Assembly (NCBI RefSeq): GCF_013096535.2
Contig: NZ_CP051265.2
Span: 868,001 to 932,000 of the forward strand
DNA length: 64,000 bases
From: Wolbachia endosymbiont of Diaphorina citri
GTDB lineage: Bacteria; Pseudomonadota; Alphaproteobacteria; Rickettsiales; Anaplasmataceae
Direction: 5' to 3'
In this document: one piece after another, positions 29,269 through 38,263 of the stretch
How the letters are laid out: each line of letters begins with the position of its first letter
How positions within the stretch are numbered: the first letter of the stretch is position 1
Made by a program: the position numbers and the translations under genes
The notes under the pieces: model-generated
What the model saw: the letters and a program-made list of their open reading frames with translations, nothing else
Told to the model about the DNA's origin: nothing
Databases searched by the model: none

Positions 29269-30000
29269 GTGTTTGTGATTGCAAGTTTATTGTTTAATTT
29301 ACTCCTTATATTATGGGAAGTATTCTATACTTTAATTACTCTCCCTGTAATTTTCTTTCCTGAGTGTGTAATAACCATTTTCCTTGTTTGCTCGGTGAGA
29401 GTTGTATTATTCATGTTGCGTTTATTATGTGGCATTAAATATGAAGTGAGGGGAATGGAAAACATTCCTAAGCAACCTTTTATAATTGCATCTAAACACC
29501 AATCTCCATTTGAAACATTTATTTTTATACTACTCTTTAGAAAAGCAGTTTTTATTTTAAAACGTGAATTGAAATGGATTCCATTCATTGGTTTGCATCT
29601 TATGGCATTAAAAATGATTTTTATTAACCGCTCAGATGGTATTAGTTCTATGCGTCATATCGTTAAATTAGCAAAAATGCGTATAAAAGAAAATAGAAGC
29701 ATAATAATATTTCCTGAAGGCACAAGAACGACTATAAACCAAAATATAAAATATCAACCAGGTATTGCTGCTTTATATAGCATATTATCTGTTCCTGTGT
29801 TACCGGTTGCTTTAAACACAGGTTTGTTTTGGCCAAAAAGCATACTTTCTCTGAGAAAAAATTCCGGGAAGGCAATAATAGAGATATTGCCTCCAATACA
29901 TCCTGGGTTAAACAAAGATGAATTTTTGCAAAATTTAGAAAAAACTATTGAAGAGAGAAGCAGTAGATTAACCATAGAAAAAACTGATATTGCAAATTAA
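29269..30000 (+). CDS. plsC: 1-acyl-sn-glycerol-3-phosphate acyltransferase
   Basis: PlsC acylates lysophosphatidate to phosphatidate in phospholipid synthesis at the inner membrane. Two hydrophobic segments lie in the first 60 residues. The acyltransferase motifs are block I SKHQSPFETFIF (with E replacing the usual D of HX4D, as in many alphaproteobacterial members), RELKWIPFIG, and block III IIIFPEGTRTT, then VLPVALNTG. The start is GTG at 29269; no ATG in frame lies near the family start. The 243-residue length is normal. Confidence 0.93.
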   Translation: MFVIASLLFNLLLILWEVFYTLITLPVIFFPECVITIFLVCSVRVVLFMLRLLCGIKYEVRGMENIPKQPFIIASKHQSPFETFIFILLFRKAVFILKRELKWIPFIGLHLMALKMIFINRSDGISSMRHIVKLAKMRIKENRSIIIFPEGTRTTINQNIKYQPGIAALYSILSVPVLPVALNTGLFWPKSILSLRKNSGKAIIEILPPIHPGLNKDEFLQNLEKTIEERSSRLTIEKTDIAN

Positions 30001-30051
30001 CAAAAAAACTTTATAATTAAAAGAAAAGTATAGTATTTTGGGTATTAATAT

Positions 30052-30321
30052 ATGGCAAATCATAAGAGTGCTAAAAAAATGATAAAGGTAATAGCAAAGC
30101 GCACTTTAATAAATAAGATGCGGAAAAGTAAAACTCGCACTGCTATTAGAAAATTGGTTGATATAATCAAGTCTGGCGACAAAGAAAATGTTGTTCTGGC
30201 ATTTCAAAACGCTGAATCCAATTTACATAGATGTGTAAATAAAGGTGTTATTCATAGGAATACTGCTGCGCGTAAAATAAGTCGCTTAAATGCAAGAGTA
30301 AAAGCATTGATGACAGCATAA
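30052..30321 (+). CDS. rpsT: 30S ribosomal protein S20
   Basis: The 89-residue Lys/Arg-rich helical protein begins MANHKSAKKMIKV and contains NKMRKSKTRTAIRKL and GVIHRNTAARKISRLNARVKAL. These are standard S20 segments for binding 16S rRNA at the body of the 30S subunit. It lies between plsC and gltA on the same strand and is complete. Confidence 0.97.
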   Translation: MANHKSAKKMIKVIAKRTLINKMRKSKTRTAIRKLVDIIKSGDKENVVLAFQNAESNLHRCVNKGVIHRNTAARKISRLNARVKALMTA

Positions 30322-30398
30322 TATGGTTAATGTAAGGTTAACCGGATTAATGTATACTCTTCAATTTGTATACCTTGTATAAAATTTAAATAGCTCAA

Positions 30399-31643
30399 GT
30401 GATGGATGAAAAAGCATTATTGGAACTAAGTAATGGGTTAAAAATTGATCTGACCGTATCAAGTGTAAAAGAAGGTCCTGGTGTGTTAAATGTTCAGGAT
30501 TTATATAAGAAGACAGGATTATTCACTTACGATCCAGGATTTGTTTCCACAGCTTCATGTTCTTCTTCGATTACATTTATTGATGGAGATGCAGGAGTTC
30601 TTAAATATAGGGGACATAATATAGCTGATTTGGCAAAGAATAATAATTTTACTGCTGTGATTTATTTATTGCTCTATGGTGAATTACCCAATTCAGAACA
30701 ACACAAAAAATTTATTCTCAAAATACAAGAATTGTCCAAAGTATCAGAGCAAGTTACAAATGTAATCAAAGCATTTCCAAAAACTGCTCACCCTATGTCG
30801 ATTTTGATTGCATGTTTTGCAAATTTGTCAGCATCTTACCATGAAACACATGGCAACAATGTCAATGGTGAAGATTTAGATTTTGGAATTTCTGCAATAG
30901 CACAAGTTCCTGCAATTGTTGCAATGATTTATAGACATATCAACAATCAGGAATTCATAAATGCTAATAATAAATTAAGTTATAGTGAGAATTTCTTAAA
31001 TATGATATTTGGCAGTGCTGTTAATAATACCCTTTTTGTAAAAACTCTGGATAAAATATTTACTCTCCATGCTGATCATGAACAGAATGCTTCTACGGCA
31101 GCTGTCAGATTGGTAGGGTCAGCTGGTTCTAATATATTTGCAAGCCTGTCTGCAGGAGTTGCTACACTTTGGGGTCCAGCACACGGTGGAGCTAATGAGG
31201 CAGTTATAAATATGCTAAAAGAGATAGAGCAAAGTGGAGATGTAGATAGATTTATTGAGAAAGCTAAAGATGATAAAGATCCATTTAAGCTAATGGGATT
31301 TGGACATCGTGTTTATAAAAACTATGATCCGCGCGCGCTTATATTAAAGGATGCTTGTCATGAGATTTTAAGCAAATTAGAACAAAACAATGAATTACTT
31401 GAAATTGCAAAAAAACTTGAAGAAATAGCTTTAAAGGATGAGTATTTTATTACACGTAAGTTGTATCCAAATGTTGATTTTTACTCAGGTATAATAATGA
31501 ATGCTATCGGTATCCCTTCAAGTATGTTTACACCCATTTTTGCACTTGCAAGAACCACTGGTTGGGTTGCCCAGTGGTATGAAATGGTAAACGATAAAGA
31601 AACCAAGATTTGTAGGCCAAGGCAGCTCTACATTGGCAAATAA
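30399..31643 (+). CDS. gltA: Citrate synthase
   Basis: GltA condenses acetyl-CoA and oxaloacetate at the head of the TCA cycle. The 414-residue type II enzyme has the catalytic residues in place: His in LWGPAHGGANEAV, His in MGFGHRVYKNYDPRA and Asp in LYPNVDFYSGI. The last segment ends in FALARTTGWVAQWYEM. The start may be GTG at 30399 or the adjacent ATG at 30402. With sucCD elsewhere in the window this points to a functioning TCA cycle. Confidence 0.98.
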   Translation: MMDEKALLELSNGLKIDLTVSSVKEGPGVLNVQDLYKKTGLFTYDPGFVSTASCSSSITFIDGDAGVLKYRGHNIADLAKNNNFTAVIYLLLYGELPNSEQHKKFILKIQELSKVSEQVTNVIKAFPKTAHPMSILIACFANLSASYHETHGNNVNGEDLDFGISAIAQVPAIVAMIYRHINNQEFINANNKLSYSENFLNMIFGSAVNNTLFVKTLDKIFTLHADHEQNASTAAVRLVGSAGSNIFASLSAGVATLWGPAHGGANEAVINMLKEIEQSGDVDRFIEKAKDDKDPFKLMGFGHRVYKNYDPRALILKDACHEILSKLEQNNELLEIAKKLEEIALKDEYFITRKLYPNVDFYSGIIMNAIGIPSSMFTPIFALARTTGWVAQWYEMVNDKETKICRPRQLYIGK

Positions 31644-31687
31644 ACTTTCATTCACAATTCGTCCTCAAATAGTCTAATTTCCTTTAG

Positions 31688-32230
31688 CTATAAAATACAG
31701 CAAGATGATTTTGTACGCGGTTCTGCGGAAGACTGTTCAAGCTTTGTTTTGGGCTTATTAAAAGAAGATCGTGCTGAAGAAGGGACAAAGCCACTATCTT
31801 TAGCCGAGGCACCATCCCCACCTTTATCTTCACCACAGTAGTTGGGACTAAGGAATTTGCTTAAGTTTCCAGCACGTGATTTACCTATAGTTAAATTCTT
31901 AGGTGAACCACCAAAACCACTATCTACACTTGGTTCATCCATCCCTACTTCTTCTTCAGAAGGGTCAAGAGTTTGTGGTTTCATAGCTCGCACACGCGCA
32001 GGATCAATAGATAGCTTATGATCCTCATTGATTACAGAGCTCTCTATGATCTTATCCATCACACAGTAAGCAATGTCTGGGTTAGCAAAATCTATTCCGT
32101 ACAATCCTTTACTATCACTATTCAATAGAGACTCCTGCGAAGTATGACCCTCAATATTATTTAATATATCCATACCAAACATATTATTAACGTGATTCAC
32201 TTCTTCTCTTGTTGAAATATCCCTCCTCAT
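31688..32230 (-). CDS. Hypothetical protein ending in a CaaX box (CCIL)
   Basis: The 180-residue product is unrecognised, without signal peptide or membrane helix. The C-terminal half is Ser/Pro/Lys-rich and probably disordered. It contains VDSGFGGS (about 113-120) and KDSGFVPSS (about 146-154). The last residues, KSSCCIL, form a CaaX box of the Leu-ending type that host geranylgeranyltransferase I prefers. The gene overlaps the upstream broken gene by 44 bases in another frame, so the first ATG may not be the true start. It could be the frameshifted 3' part of one larger gene. Confidence 0.6.
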   Translation of the reverse strand: MRRDISTREEVNHVNNMFGMDILNNIEGHTSQESLLNSDSKGLYGIDFANPDIAYCVMDKIIESSVINEDHKLSIDPARVRAMKPQTLDPSEEEVGMDEPSVDSGFGGSPKNLTIGKSRAGNLSKFLSPNYCGEDKGGDGASAKDSGFVPSSARSSFNKPKTKLEQSSAEPRTKSSCCIL

Positions 32231-33119
32231 TATTATAACTTACAATAGGAATTAAAATTGAATCTTCGTCACTGTTCAAGTAAGAGTCACGCAATATACG
32301 ATCAACTGGTATGTTTGCTTTACAAAACAAATTAACCACTGAAAACTTCAGAATCTCATTCACTTTATCCTCGGCACTTGGAATATCAAAACAACGGCAT
32401 GTCAGAAATACTTTATGCTTTACTATGTCTTTAATAAGCTTAGGATTATCAAAAATGCTTTTCTTTAGATATACATAATTTCCTTTCTCTTCTAAAAAAT
32501 CCTTAGTTTTTTTAGGACCATTTTCATAACCTGTTATCCTTGATGAGAGCAAATCTACAAAAGAACGTTGCAAATTTCTATCAACACACTCCGCACCATA
32601 TAGATAAGATCCCTTATCAAAAACTTCATCGATTATATTATAATCTACATACTCTCCTATCTCCTGCTCTATATCATCTGGTAGATCCTCACAACCTAGT
32701 TCCAATTTTTTGTCTTCTGTTTTTTGCTCTATAATACTAGAGCTTGCAAATCGCGCAATTTCATTAGCTAGTAAAAACTTTAGATTAGAAACCACCTCTT
32801 TCCTAATTGGCATCAAAAATTTATTATCTTCAGCCCATTTCCCTTGATCAAAGCTAAAAGGAAAAAATTTTGTATAAAAAATATCATCAAGAATACTTTG
32901 ATCCGGACAAAATCTTTCTATTACTTTTTCTTTCATACTCTTCAAGTACTCTCTGTGCTGATCAATAGTCATATTTTTATCAAACAAGATAATAATATGA
33001 TCTTCTTTGTAAGAAAAAGTACCGTCTACAGTACAATTAGTAAAAACATCATCACTAAAACGAAGAATACTATTAAATGCTTTTACTAATTCTCAATTTA
33101 TTTCACTTTTATTAGGCAT
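32187..33119 (-). pseudogene. Hypothetical gene with early nonsense codon
   Basis: A 266-residue open frame starts at 32987, but coding sense continues upstream in the same frame to an ATG at 33119 (MPNKSEIN, then a stop, then ELVKAFNSILRFSDD). The interruption is a single TGA at 33093-33095. Restored, the protein would be about 310 residues and would include TVDGTFSYKEDHIIILFDKN. The frame ends in NKRRSESR inside the 5' end of the CaaX-protein gene. The family is unrecognised and I see no ankyrin units or membrane helices. A shorter product from 32987 may still be made. Confidence 0.6.
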
Positions 33120-33149
33120 AACGCCACCCCCGCAATCAAATTAACATAA

Positions 33150-33329
33150 TTACTTACTACTGCCCTGACCACTCTTACTACTACTGGATTGATTTTGCTT
33201 CATTCGTTCTTGTTCACGCTTAATCATGTCTCTAAAATCATCTATTTTCTTTGGATTTATTTTACTCAGATCAATCTTTACTCTCCCTGAATCAGGTGCT
33301 TTTTTATTTGGATCATTATTACCATGCAT
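33150..33329 (-). CDS. Small hydrophilic protein, 59 residues
   Basis: The frame starts MHGNNDPNKKAPDSGRVKID and continues through a charged helix (DDFRDMIKREQERMKQ) to a Ser-rich tail (SSSSKSGQGSSK). No family is known. It ends 30 bases before the ATG of the nonsense-broken gene on the same strand and is probably part of the same transcription unit. Composition is coding-like and no competing frame exists. Confidence 0.5.
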   Translation of the reverse strand: MHGNNDPNKKAPDSGRVKIDLSKINPKKIDDFRDMIKREQERMKQNQSSSSKSGQGSSK

Positions 33330-33434
33330 ATCAACCTCTAAATTAAAATATTATGTAATTAGCATATTAAGGATCAATTATCAGCACAAGCAGTTTTTTT
33401 GCATAAACTTTATTTATCATTTTTATACTCCTGG

Positions 33435-33456
33435 ATCCCAGTGCTTGCACTGGGAT
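33435..33456. repeat. Short palindrome of a dispersed CAGTG family
   Basis: ATCCCAGTGC (33435-33444) is perfectly inverted as GCACTGGGAT (33447-33456) around a two-base centre. Similar CCAGTG-type palindromes occur at 42657-42671, 46670-46686 and 46816-46832. Confidence 0.6.
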
Positions 33457-33462
33457 GACACT

Positions 33463-33530
33463 GAAGGAGCTACTCGCATAACACCAAAGAAACTACTCAC
33501 ATGACACGAAGGGGCTACTTGCATTACAGC
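33463..33530. repeat. Three imperfect 22-23 bp tandem repeats
   Basis: Units at 33463-33485, 33486-33507 and 33508-33530 share the pattern GAAGGRGCTACTYGCATNACA with small changes. They lie between the CAGTG palindrome and the left end of the IS982 element. No coding function is seen. Related GTGTCAT/AGTAGC words recur at 46590-46770. Confidence 0.6.
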
Positions 33531-33538
33531 CTTTTAAA

Positions 33539-34501
33539 ACCCCAGTTGGGGATTAGAAGTCAGTGAAAAAGCCGGGAAAATAGGGTAAACTCCGGAAACA
33601 TATTATCAAAAAATAGAGAGGTTACCCATGAATAAAAATGTAACAGAATTATTTTGCTTTGTAGACGATTTTTGCAAGGCTATAAACAAAAATTTCGCAG
33701 AAAAACTCCTGCCAAACAGTAAAAAACCTACCAGAACGCCAGGGATTACGCATTCTGAAATTCTTACTATAATTTTACTTTATCAACAATCTAGATGTGA
33801 GGACTTTAAATCTTTCTATACATATTATTTGAAAGCACTACATGGATCTGAGTTTCAAAATTTGCCAACATATAGTAGATTTATTAGGCTAAAAGGTATT
33901 TAGTGCTCTTGTTAAAGTGGCTTTGTGAGCAGTCAAAAATGACCGGAATTTCGTACATAGATGCAACTTCTATCGCTGTTTGCCATCCAAAAAGAATCTC
34001 AAGAAACAAAGTTTTCAAAGGATTGGCAAAGCTTGGAAAGACTACATATGGCTGGTTTTTGGGTTTTAAATTGCATATGGTAATTAATGAAAAAGGTGAA
34101 ATTCAAGGAGTTACAATGACTAAAGGTAACGTTGACGACAGAAAACCAGTACCAAAATTAACTGAAAAACTGACTGGTCTTTTGTTTGGTGATAAGGGCT
34201 ATATAAAGAAAGAGCTCTTTGCAAAACTCTTCGATAGAGGAATAAAACTCGTTACCAAAGTAAAAAAAGGTATGAAAAATACATTAATGCTTCTTGAAGA
34301 AAAGATTTTTTTAAGAAAAAGGTCGATTATTGAAACAGTTTTTGGTTACCTCAAAAACAGACTTGATCTTGAGCATTCAAGACACAGGTCTCCAATAAAT
34401 TTCTTGGTGCACATCTTTTCCACATTAGTTTCATATTCTATGAAGCCTAAAAAGCCCTCTATTTCTACATTTTACTGTATTGATTAATCCGCAACTGGGG
34501 T
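33539..34501 (+). mobile_element. IS982-family insertion sequence
   Basis: The transposase is flanked by 17-bp imperfect terminal inverted repeats: ACCCCAGTTGGGGATTA at 33539-33555 and TAATCCGCAACTGGGGT at 34485-34501 (one mismatch). The element is about 963 bp, normal for IS982. No convincing target-site duplication is visible next to these ends. It is probably inactive on its own because its transposase is frameshifted. Confidence 0.85.
33628..34487 (+). pseudogene. IS982 transposase, frameshifted
   Basis: The N-terminal part (33628-33903) holds the helix-turn-helix region, including ITHSEILTIILLYQQSRCEDFKSF. The C-terminal part (33903-34487) holds the DDE domain, with GISYIDATSIAVCHPKRIS (first Asp), TKGNVDDRKPV, LLFGDKGYIKKEL (second Asp) and RSIIETVFGYLKNRL (Glu). 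The two are in different frames. The join lies around 33885-33905 and a short FSALVK piece occurs in the third frame, so more than one indel or a small deletion is involved. All catalytic residues survive. Confidence 0.85.
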
Positions 34502-34524
34502 TATAAGAATACTATAGCCTTTAA

Positions 34525-35310
34525 TCACTTACCTTTTTTGAAAGGTATGTTTTCATTAAACAGGCAGACTGTGCTTGATCCGTTTCTTAAGGTAAATACC
34601 GAGCTTACTCTTTCAATTATCAGGTAGTCATCAACTGTACGAAAATTTATCAAGGATTCATATCCTGCAGAATCAACCATAAAAACTGCCGGGAAATCAG
34701 AGTTTATTTTATTAAATTGTAGATATGTAAATTTTCCGTCATCAAAAACCTTAATTGGTATTATTGATTGACTGCCTTTAACGTGCGAGATGGAATAGTT
34801 AAAATTCAAGCCTTTCTTTATAACCTCAATATCACTTATATCAGGGATAGTGGTATGAATAGCTTGCTCTAGAATATCACCGTTACTCGTTGAATAAATT
34901 TCATCACTGTTGAACAGTGGATAAAGAAACCTTACTTCATATGCTAACCTTGGATCATCTAGCCCGTTTGCTTCTTCAGCATGAAATTCGAAATAATAAA
35001 CTCTTTTATTGGTAATTATAGTTGCATTAGTATCGGCAATATCATCTATAGGCTTAATAAATAATCTATTACCTTGAGGAAGGAGTTGCCAACCGGTTGC
35101 ATCACCCATTGAAAGACTCTCTATTACCTCCCCTGGCTCAAACAATATGCTGGATTGATAACCATAAAAGCCCGTGTACTTATGTATAGCCTGTGGATTA
35201 TAATTCATTACCTTTATGTGGTTATCACCAGCTATTGGTCTTGGTTCCTGTTTTGCAAGTGCATAACCACCACAAAAAAATAATAGTGTAACAAAGAGTA
35301 CCCTAATCAT
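34525..35310 (-). CDS. virB9: Type IV secretion outer-membrane-complex protein VirB9 (stand-alone paralog)
   Basis: The protein has a cleavable signal peptide (residues 1-19, ending YALAKQ) and the VirB9/TrbG fold. The N-terminal domain contains YQSSILFEPGEVIESLSMGD and NRLFIKPIDD, then NKRVYYFEF and DPRLAYEVRFLYP. The C-terminal domain, with FDDGKFTYLQF and PAVFMVDSAG, is the VirB7-binding part. VirB9 forms the outer-membrane core ring of the P-type T4SS. It stands alone here without virB8/10/11/D4, like the known second VirB9 copy (virB9-2) of Rickettsiales. It is boxed between an IS982 and an IS5-type element yet is intact. Confidence 0.92.
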   Translation of the reverse strand: MIRVLFVTLLFFCGGYALAKQEPRPIAGDNHIKVMNYNPQAIHKYTGFYGYQSSILFEPGEVIESLSMGDATGWQLLPQGNRLFIKPIDDIADTNATIITNKRVYYFEFHAEEANGLDDPRLAYEVRFLYPLFNSDEIYSTSNGDILEQAIHTTIPDISDIEVIKKGLNFNYSISHVKGSQSIIPIKVFDDGKFTYLQFNKINSDFPAVFMVDSAGYESLINFRTVDDYLIIERVSSVFTLRNGSSTVCLFNENIPFKKGK

Positions 35311-35345
35311 AGTATCAAAATAAACTGATTTTCATTTTATCATTA

Positions 35346-36314
35346 GACCTGCTGCGAATCAAGGGATAAAAAAAGGAAGGAGAGTAGCTAAAATCAAGAT
35401 TAACTAAAAGGCGTGCTTAAGATTCACAATACCAGCAATAATATTGAACCTCAGGTTGTATTTTTTCTGAAAATTGCGGTAAACATGGGACATAATCTTA
35501 AATATCTTTACCTCACGGATCTTATTTTCTACTCTCATTCTAAATGATGCTAATCGTCTATTATGCTCTTTTTGCTCTGAAGTTAATGGCTTTTTACGAT
35601 ACTTTTTATATGGAATTATAACATTGCTTTGCAATTTTTGCCAACCTTGATATCCAGAATCGGCATGTTTTATGCTGTTAATTGGTAAATATTTTTCTTG
35701 TTTCCTTATGCGAAAATCACTAATTCTACCACGATATGACTTTGACACTGATAAAATTCTTCCATCTTCTTCGATAACAATCTCAGTTTTCATAGTGTTG
35801 GTTCTTTTTTTTCCTGAATATGATTTCTTCCGTTTTTTACTATCTTCTGGCCTCTGTATTTGCTGTTCTGTAACATCAGCCAGAATCTTTAGTATTTTTT
35901 CTGATGTCATACTTCTATCTTTTGTTATAGTAACTTTCTTGGCAAGTAATGGCTCTATTTTCTTCAGTAACCTACATACATTTGCGTTGTGCATATTGAA
36001 CAGGCACCCTAAAAATCTATGTGTTATGTAAGTGCGATAGTACAAAATTACGCAAAATAACTTATCTTCCAGAGTTGGTAGTTGTGATCTTCTACCATGG
36101 CACTTTTTCTGTTTTTCAAGTTTTTTCCACTCAGACCTCACTTTTTCCACCACCTTTTCAAACTCCTCTATAGTTAAACCTGTTATACTACGAAAGTTTC
36201 TTGGGTGCTTCTTCATTTTATAGTAACTAAAGCTCATTTTTTACCTTACTCAATCTCCTTATTCTTCTTCTATCTCTTTCACATCATTTTTTCAATCACT
36301 TTTCGCAGCAGGTC
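35346..36314 (-). mobile_element. IS5-family insertion sequence, apparently intact
   Basis: Perfect 15-bp inverted repeats TAGACCTGCTGCGAA (35344-35358) and TTCGCAGCAGGTCTA (36302-36316) bound a single complete transposase gene. If the element proper begins at GACCTG and ends at CAGGTC, the flanking TA dinucleotide is duplicated, as in several IS5 subgroups. It inserted between virB9 and an ankyrin gene. Confidence 0.9.
35404..36237 (-). CDS. IS5-family transposase
   Basis: The 277-residue transposase has an N-terminal helix-turn-helix domain (GRRSQLPTLEDKLFCVILYYRTYITHRFLGCLF) followed by an RNase H-like DDE domain: ADVTEQQIQRPED (first Asp), YSGKKRTNTMKTEIVI, HADSGYQGWQKL (second Asp) and RMRVENKIREVKIFK (Glu). 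This matches the DDE_Tnp_4 type of IS5 elements. There is no frameshift, so the element could still be mobile. Confidence 0.93.
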   Translation of the reverse strand: MSFSYYKMKKHPRNFRSITGLTIEEFEKVVEKVRSEWKKLEKQKKCHGRRSQLPTLEDKLFCVILYYRTYITHRFLGCLFNMHNANVCRLLKKIEPLLAKKVTITKDRSMTSEKILKILADVTEQQIQRPEDSKKRKKSYSGKKRTNTMKTEIVIEEDGRILSVSKSYRGRISDFRIRKQEKYLPINSIKHADSGYQGWQKLQSNVIIPYKKYRKKPLTSEQKEHNRRLASFRMRVENKIREVKIFKIMSHVYRNFQKKYNLRFNIIAGIVNLKHAF

Positions 36315-36457
36315 TATTGATAGACATGCACTGCAACTGTTAAGCTATCCCAGTAGTAAGCGACAGAAAATGCAAGCTTCATAATAATTCATTACTGCAG
36401 GAAAAAATTCTTTAAACATTATTTTCATATATGTTAAAATAGGTTGTGAGGTAAATT

Positions 36458-37768
36458 ATGAATGGAATACAACAAGTGAAGTTGAATGAGCAGCTTTTCA
36501 GTGCTGTTCTTAGTAATAATATAGAAGAAGCTGAAAGATTAATAAACGCTGGAGCGAGTGTATATTCAGTAGATAAGCATGGGAGGACCCCTTTACATCA
36601 TGCTGCTCAGCGTGGCTATGTAGATCTAGCAGAGTATTTGATAAAAATAGGAACAGATGTCAACTCAGTAGATAATTTTAGAAATACTTCTTTGCATTTA
36701 ACTGCGCATAGCGGTTATATAAAAGATAATGGTGTGTGGGTCAATATAGAAGAGACTGCTAAATTCCGTCATAAAAATACAGTGGAGTTGTTGCTTAAAA
36801 AAAAAGGGCAAATATTAATGCAGCGAACCATCAGATGCAGACTCCTTTACATATTGCAGCAGAAGGAGGACATAGTTATTTGTTAGAGGCGCTGCTTAAA
36901 AAGGGAGCTGCTGTTAACTTAGCAGATGATGAGAGAAATACTCCACTTCATTGCGTTGGTGGTATGGGCGGCGGTGAAGACGATAAAGAAGTAATAAAAC
37001 TTTTACTTAAAGCAGGGGCAGATATTAATTTAGTTAATGCAGAAGGAGATACTCCTTTAAGTAGTTATGATTTAAGAAGTAGTCATCTTAGTACAGATAT
37101 GAAATTGATGATAGTTCACATTACAAAACTAAAAGCTGCTGGATTGTTTATCAATCAGCAAAATATTCAATTTACGGATGAGTTAGTGAGGTTCTGGAGA
37201 GGAAGAAATAACAATTTCTTGTAGAATTTACCAAGGTGGTTTTCAAAATTTAGTAAAGAAGTGTCAAAGCTCAAGAAAGAGAATAGTGTGCTATATACCT
37301 TTCTGAAAGAAAGTAACATTAATGTGCTAGTTAAAATGTGGGAAGAAAGCGAATATATAAGAAACCAATTTATTGGTAGAGATTTAAATAAGGAATTAAA
37401 AGAGGTTTTAAAAGAACGGTATTCAAAATATGCTGACATTCTAATCAATAAAGCTGATGGAGTGAGAAAAGAAATATCTCTATATAATAATAAGCTGCTA
37501 CTTGACCCTTTGTCAGAACATTACAATATAACTTCAAAGATATGACGTTTACTGATATCAGAAATTTTTTTGACGTTCATAAAGAGGATTTTAGAAAAAA
37601 TCACAAATATCTCTAATTGACTTGATAGATCTAAGTGATGTAAGAAAAAACACTCTTATACTGAAAGTACAAGTATTTGTTGAGATTATTAGGAATGTAG
37701 AACCTAGCAGAAATCTTGATAATTCAAACGCTGAACAACTTCAAGCTATTGATAGAAAAATCCCTTAA
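36458..37768 (+). pseudogene. Broken ankyrin-repeat gene with A9 tract
   Basis: The first frame (36458-36886) encodes about three ankyrin units (GRTPLHHAAQRGYVDLAEYL). It loses phase at a nine-adenine run, 36797-36805, after which units continue in another frame to 37224 (QTPLHIAAEGGHSYLLEALL, NTPLHCVGG, DTPLSSYD). An in-frame TAG at 37222-37224 then interrupts a C-terminal helical region that continues to 37545. A further shifted piece ending EQLQAIDRKIP closes at 37768. The original protein would have been about 430 residues. It lies just outside the right end of the IS5 element. Confidence 0.8.
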
Positions 37769-37805
37769 TTGTACATAGGTCAAGTTGGCTTATGTGTTCT
37801 TATTC

Positions 37806-38261
37806 TCACTTTGTAAACATGCCAATAATTTTATCCACTATTCCACCCATATTTGCTTCAGCTTGAGTATGCGCTATTTTACCACCGTGTGAAATTAATT
37901 TAGGATCTGCACCAGGTGATATATTAACAAACTTACTACCAACAACTCCACTGCTAGCGATTAGAGCTGAGCTATCAATTGGCAACTTTATTTGTCTGCT
38001 TATGCACATATCGATTCGTGCTATGTAGGTAGCTTTGTCAAGCGATACACCAGTTATGCTTCCGATTTCTACACCAGAGATCTTGACACTATCACCAACC
38101 CCTACACCGTTAGCATCAGTAAAAAGGCCATGTATTTTATAGCAATCCTTATAGTTTCTCTTTATGTAAGATAGCTTATTAATAGCGAAGAAGACAAGAA
38201 AAATAGTGAAAATTAATACAAATGATCCAGCAATTATTTCAAATATATTTGACCTTCGCAT
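37806..38261 (-). CDS. mlaD: MlaD-type MCE lipid-transport protein
   Basis: The 151-residue protein has one N-terminal membrane helix (residues 8-28) and one MCE domain with GLFTDANGVGVGDSVKISGVEIGSITGV and ALIASSGVVGSKFVNISPGA. MlaD hexamers form the periplasmic ring of the Mla phospholipid transporter between the membranes. Length matches single-MCE MlaD. It begins 2 bases after the NDUFA12-like gene, so they form one transcript. mlaE and mlaF are not in the window. Confidence 0.92.
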   Translation of the reverse strand: MRRSNIFEIIAGSFVLIFTIFLVFFAINKLSYIKRNYKDCYKIHGLFTDANGVGVGDSVKISGVEIGSITGVSLDKATYIARIDMCISRQIKLPIDSSALIASSGVVGSKFVNISPGADPKLISHGGKIAHTQAEANMGGIVDKIIGMFTK

Positions 38262-38263
38262 CT

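Noticed and set aside
33093..33095. TGA as a selenocysteine codon
   Set aside because: No SECIS-like structure or selenoprotein family is recognisable; a nonsense mutation is simpler.
33463..33530. CRISPR array
   Set aside because: The three units are contiguous tandem repeats without spacers, and no cas genes are present.
33539..34501. Target-site duplication for the IS982 element
   Set aside because: The flanks share only loose AT-rich words; no convincing direct repeat abuts the inverted repeats.
35672..36031. Plus-strand 119-residue hydrophobic frame
   Set aside because: It is the antisense shadow of the IS5 transposase and lacks a ribosome binding site.
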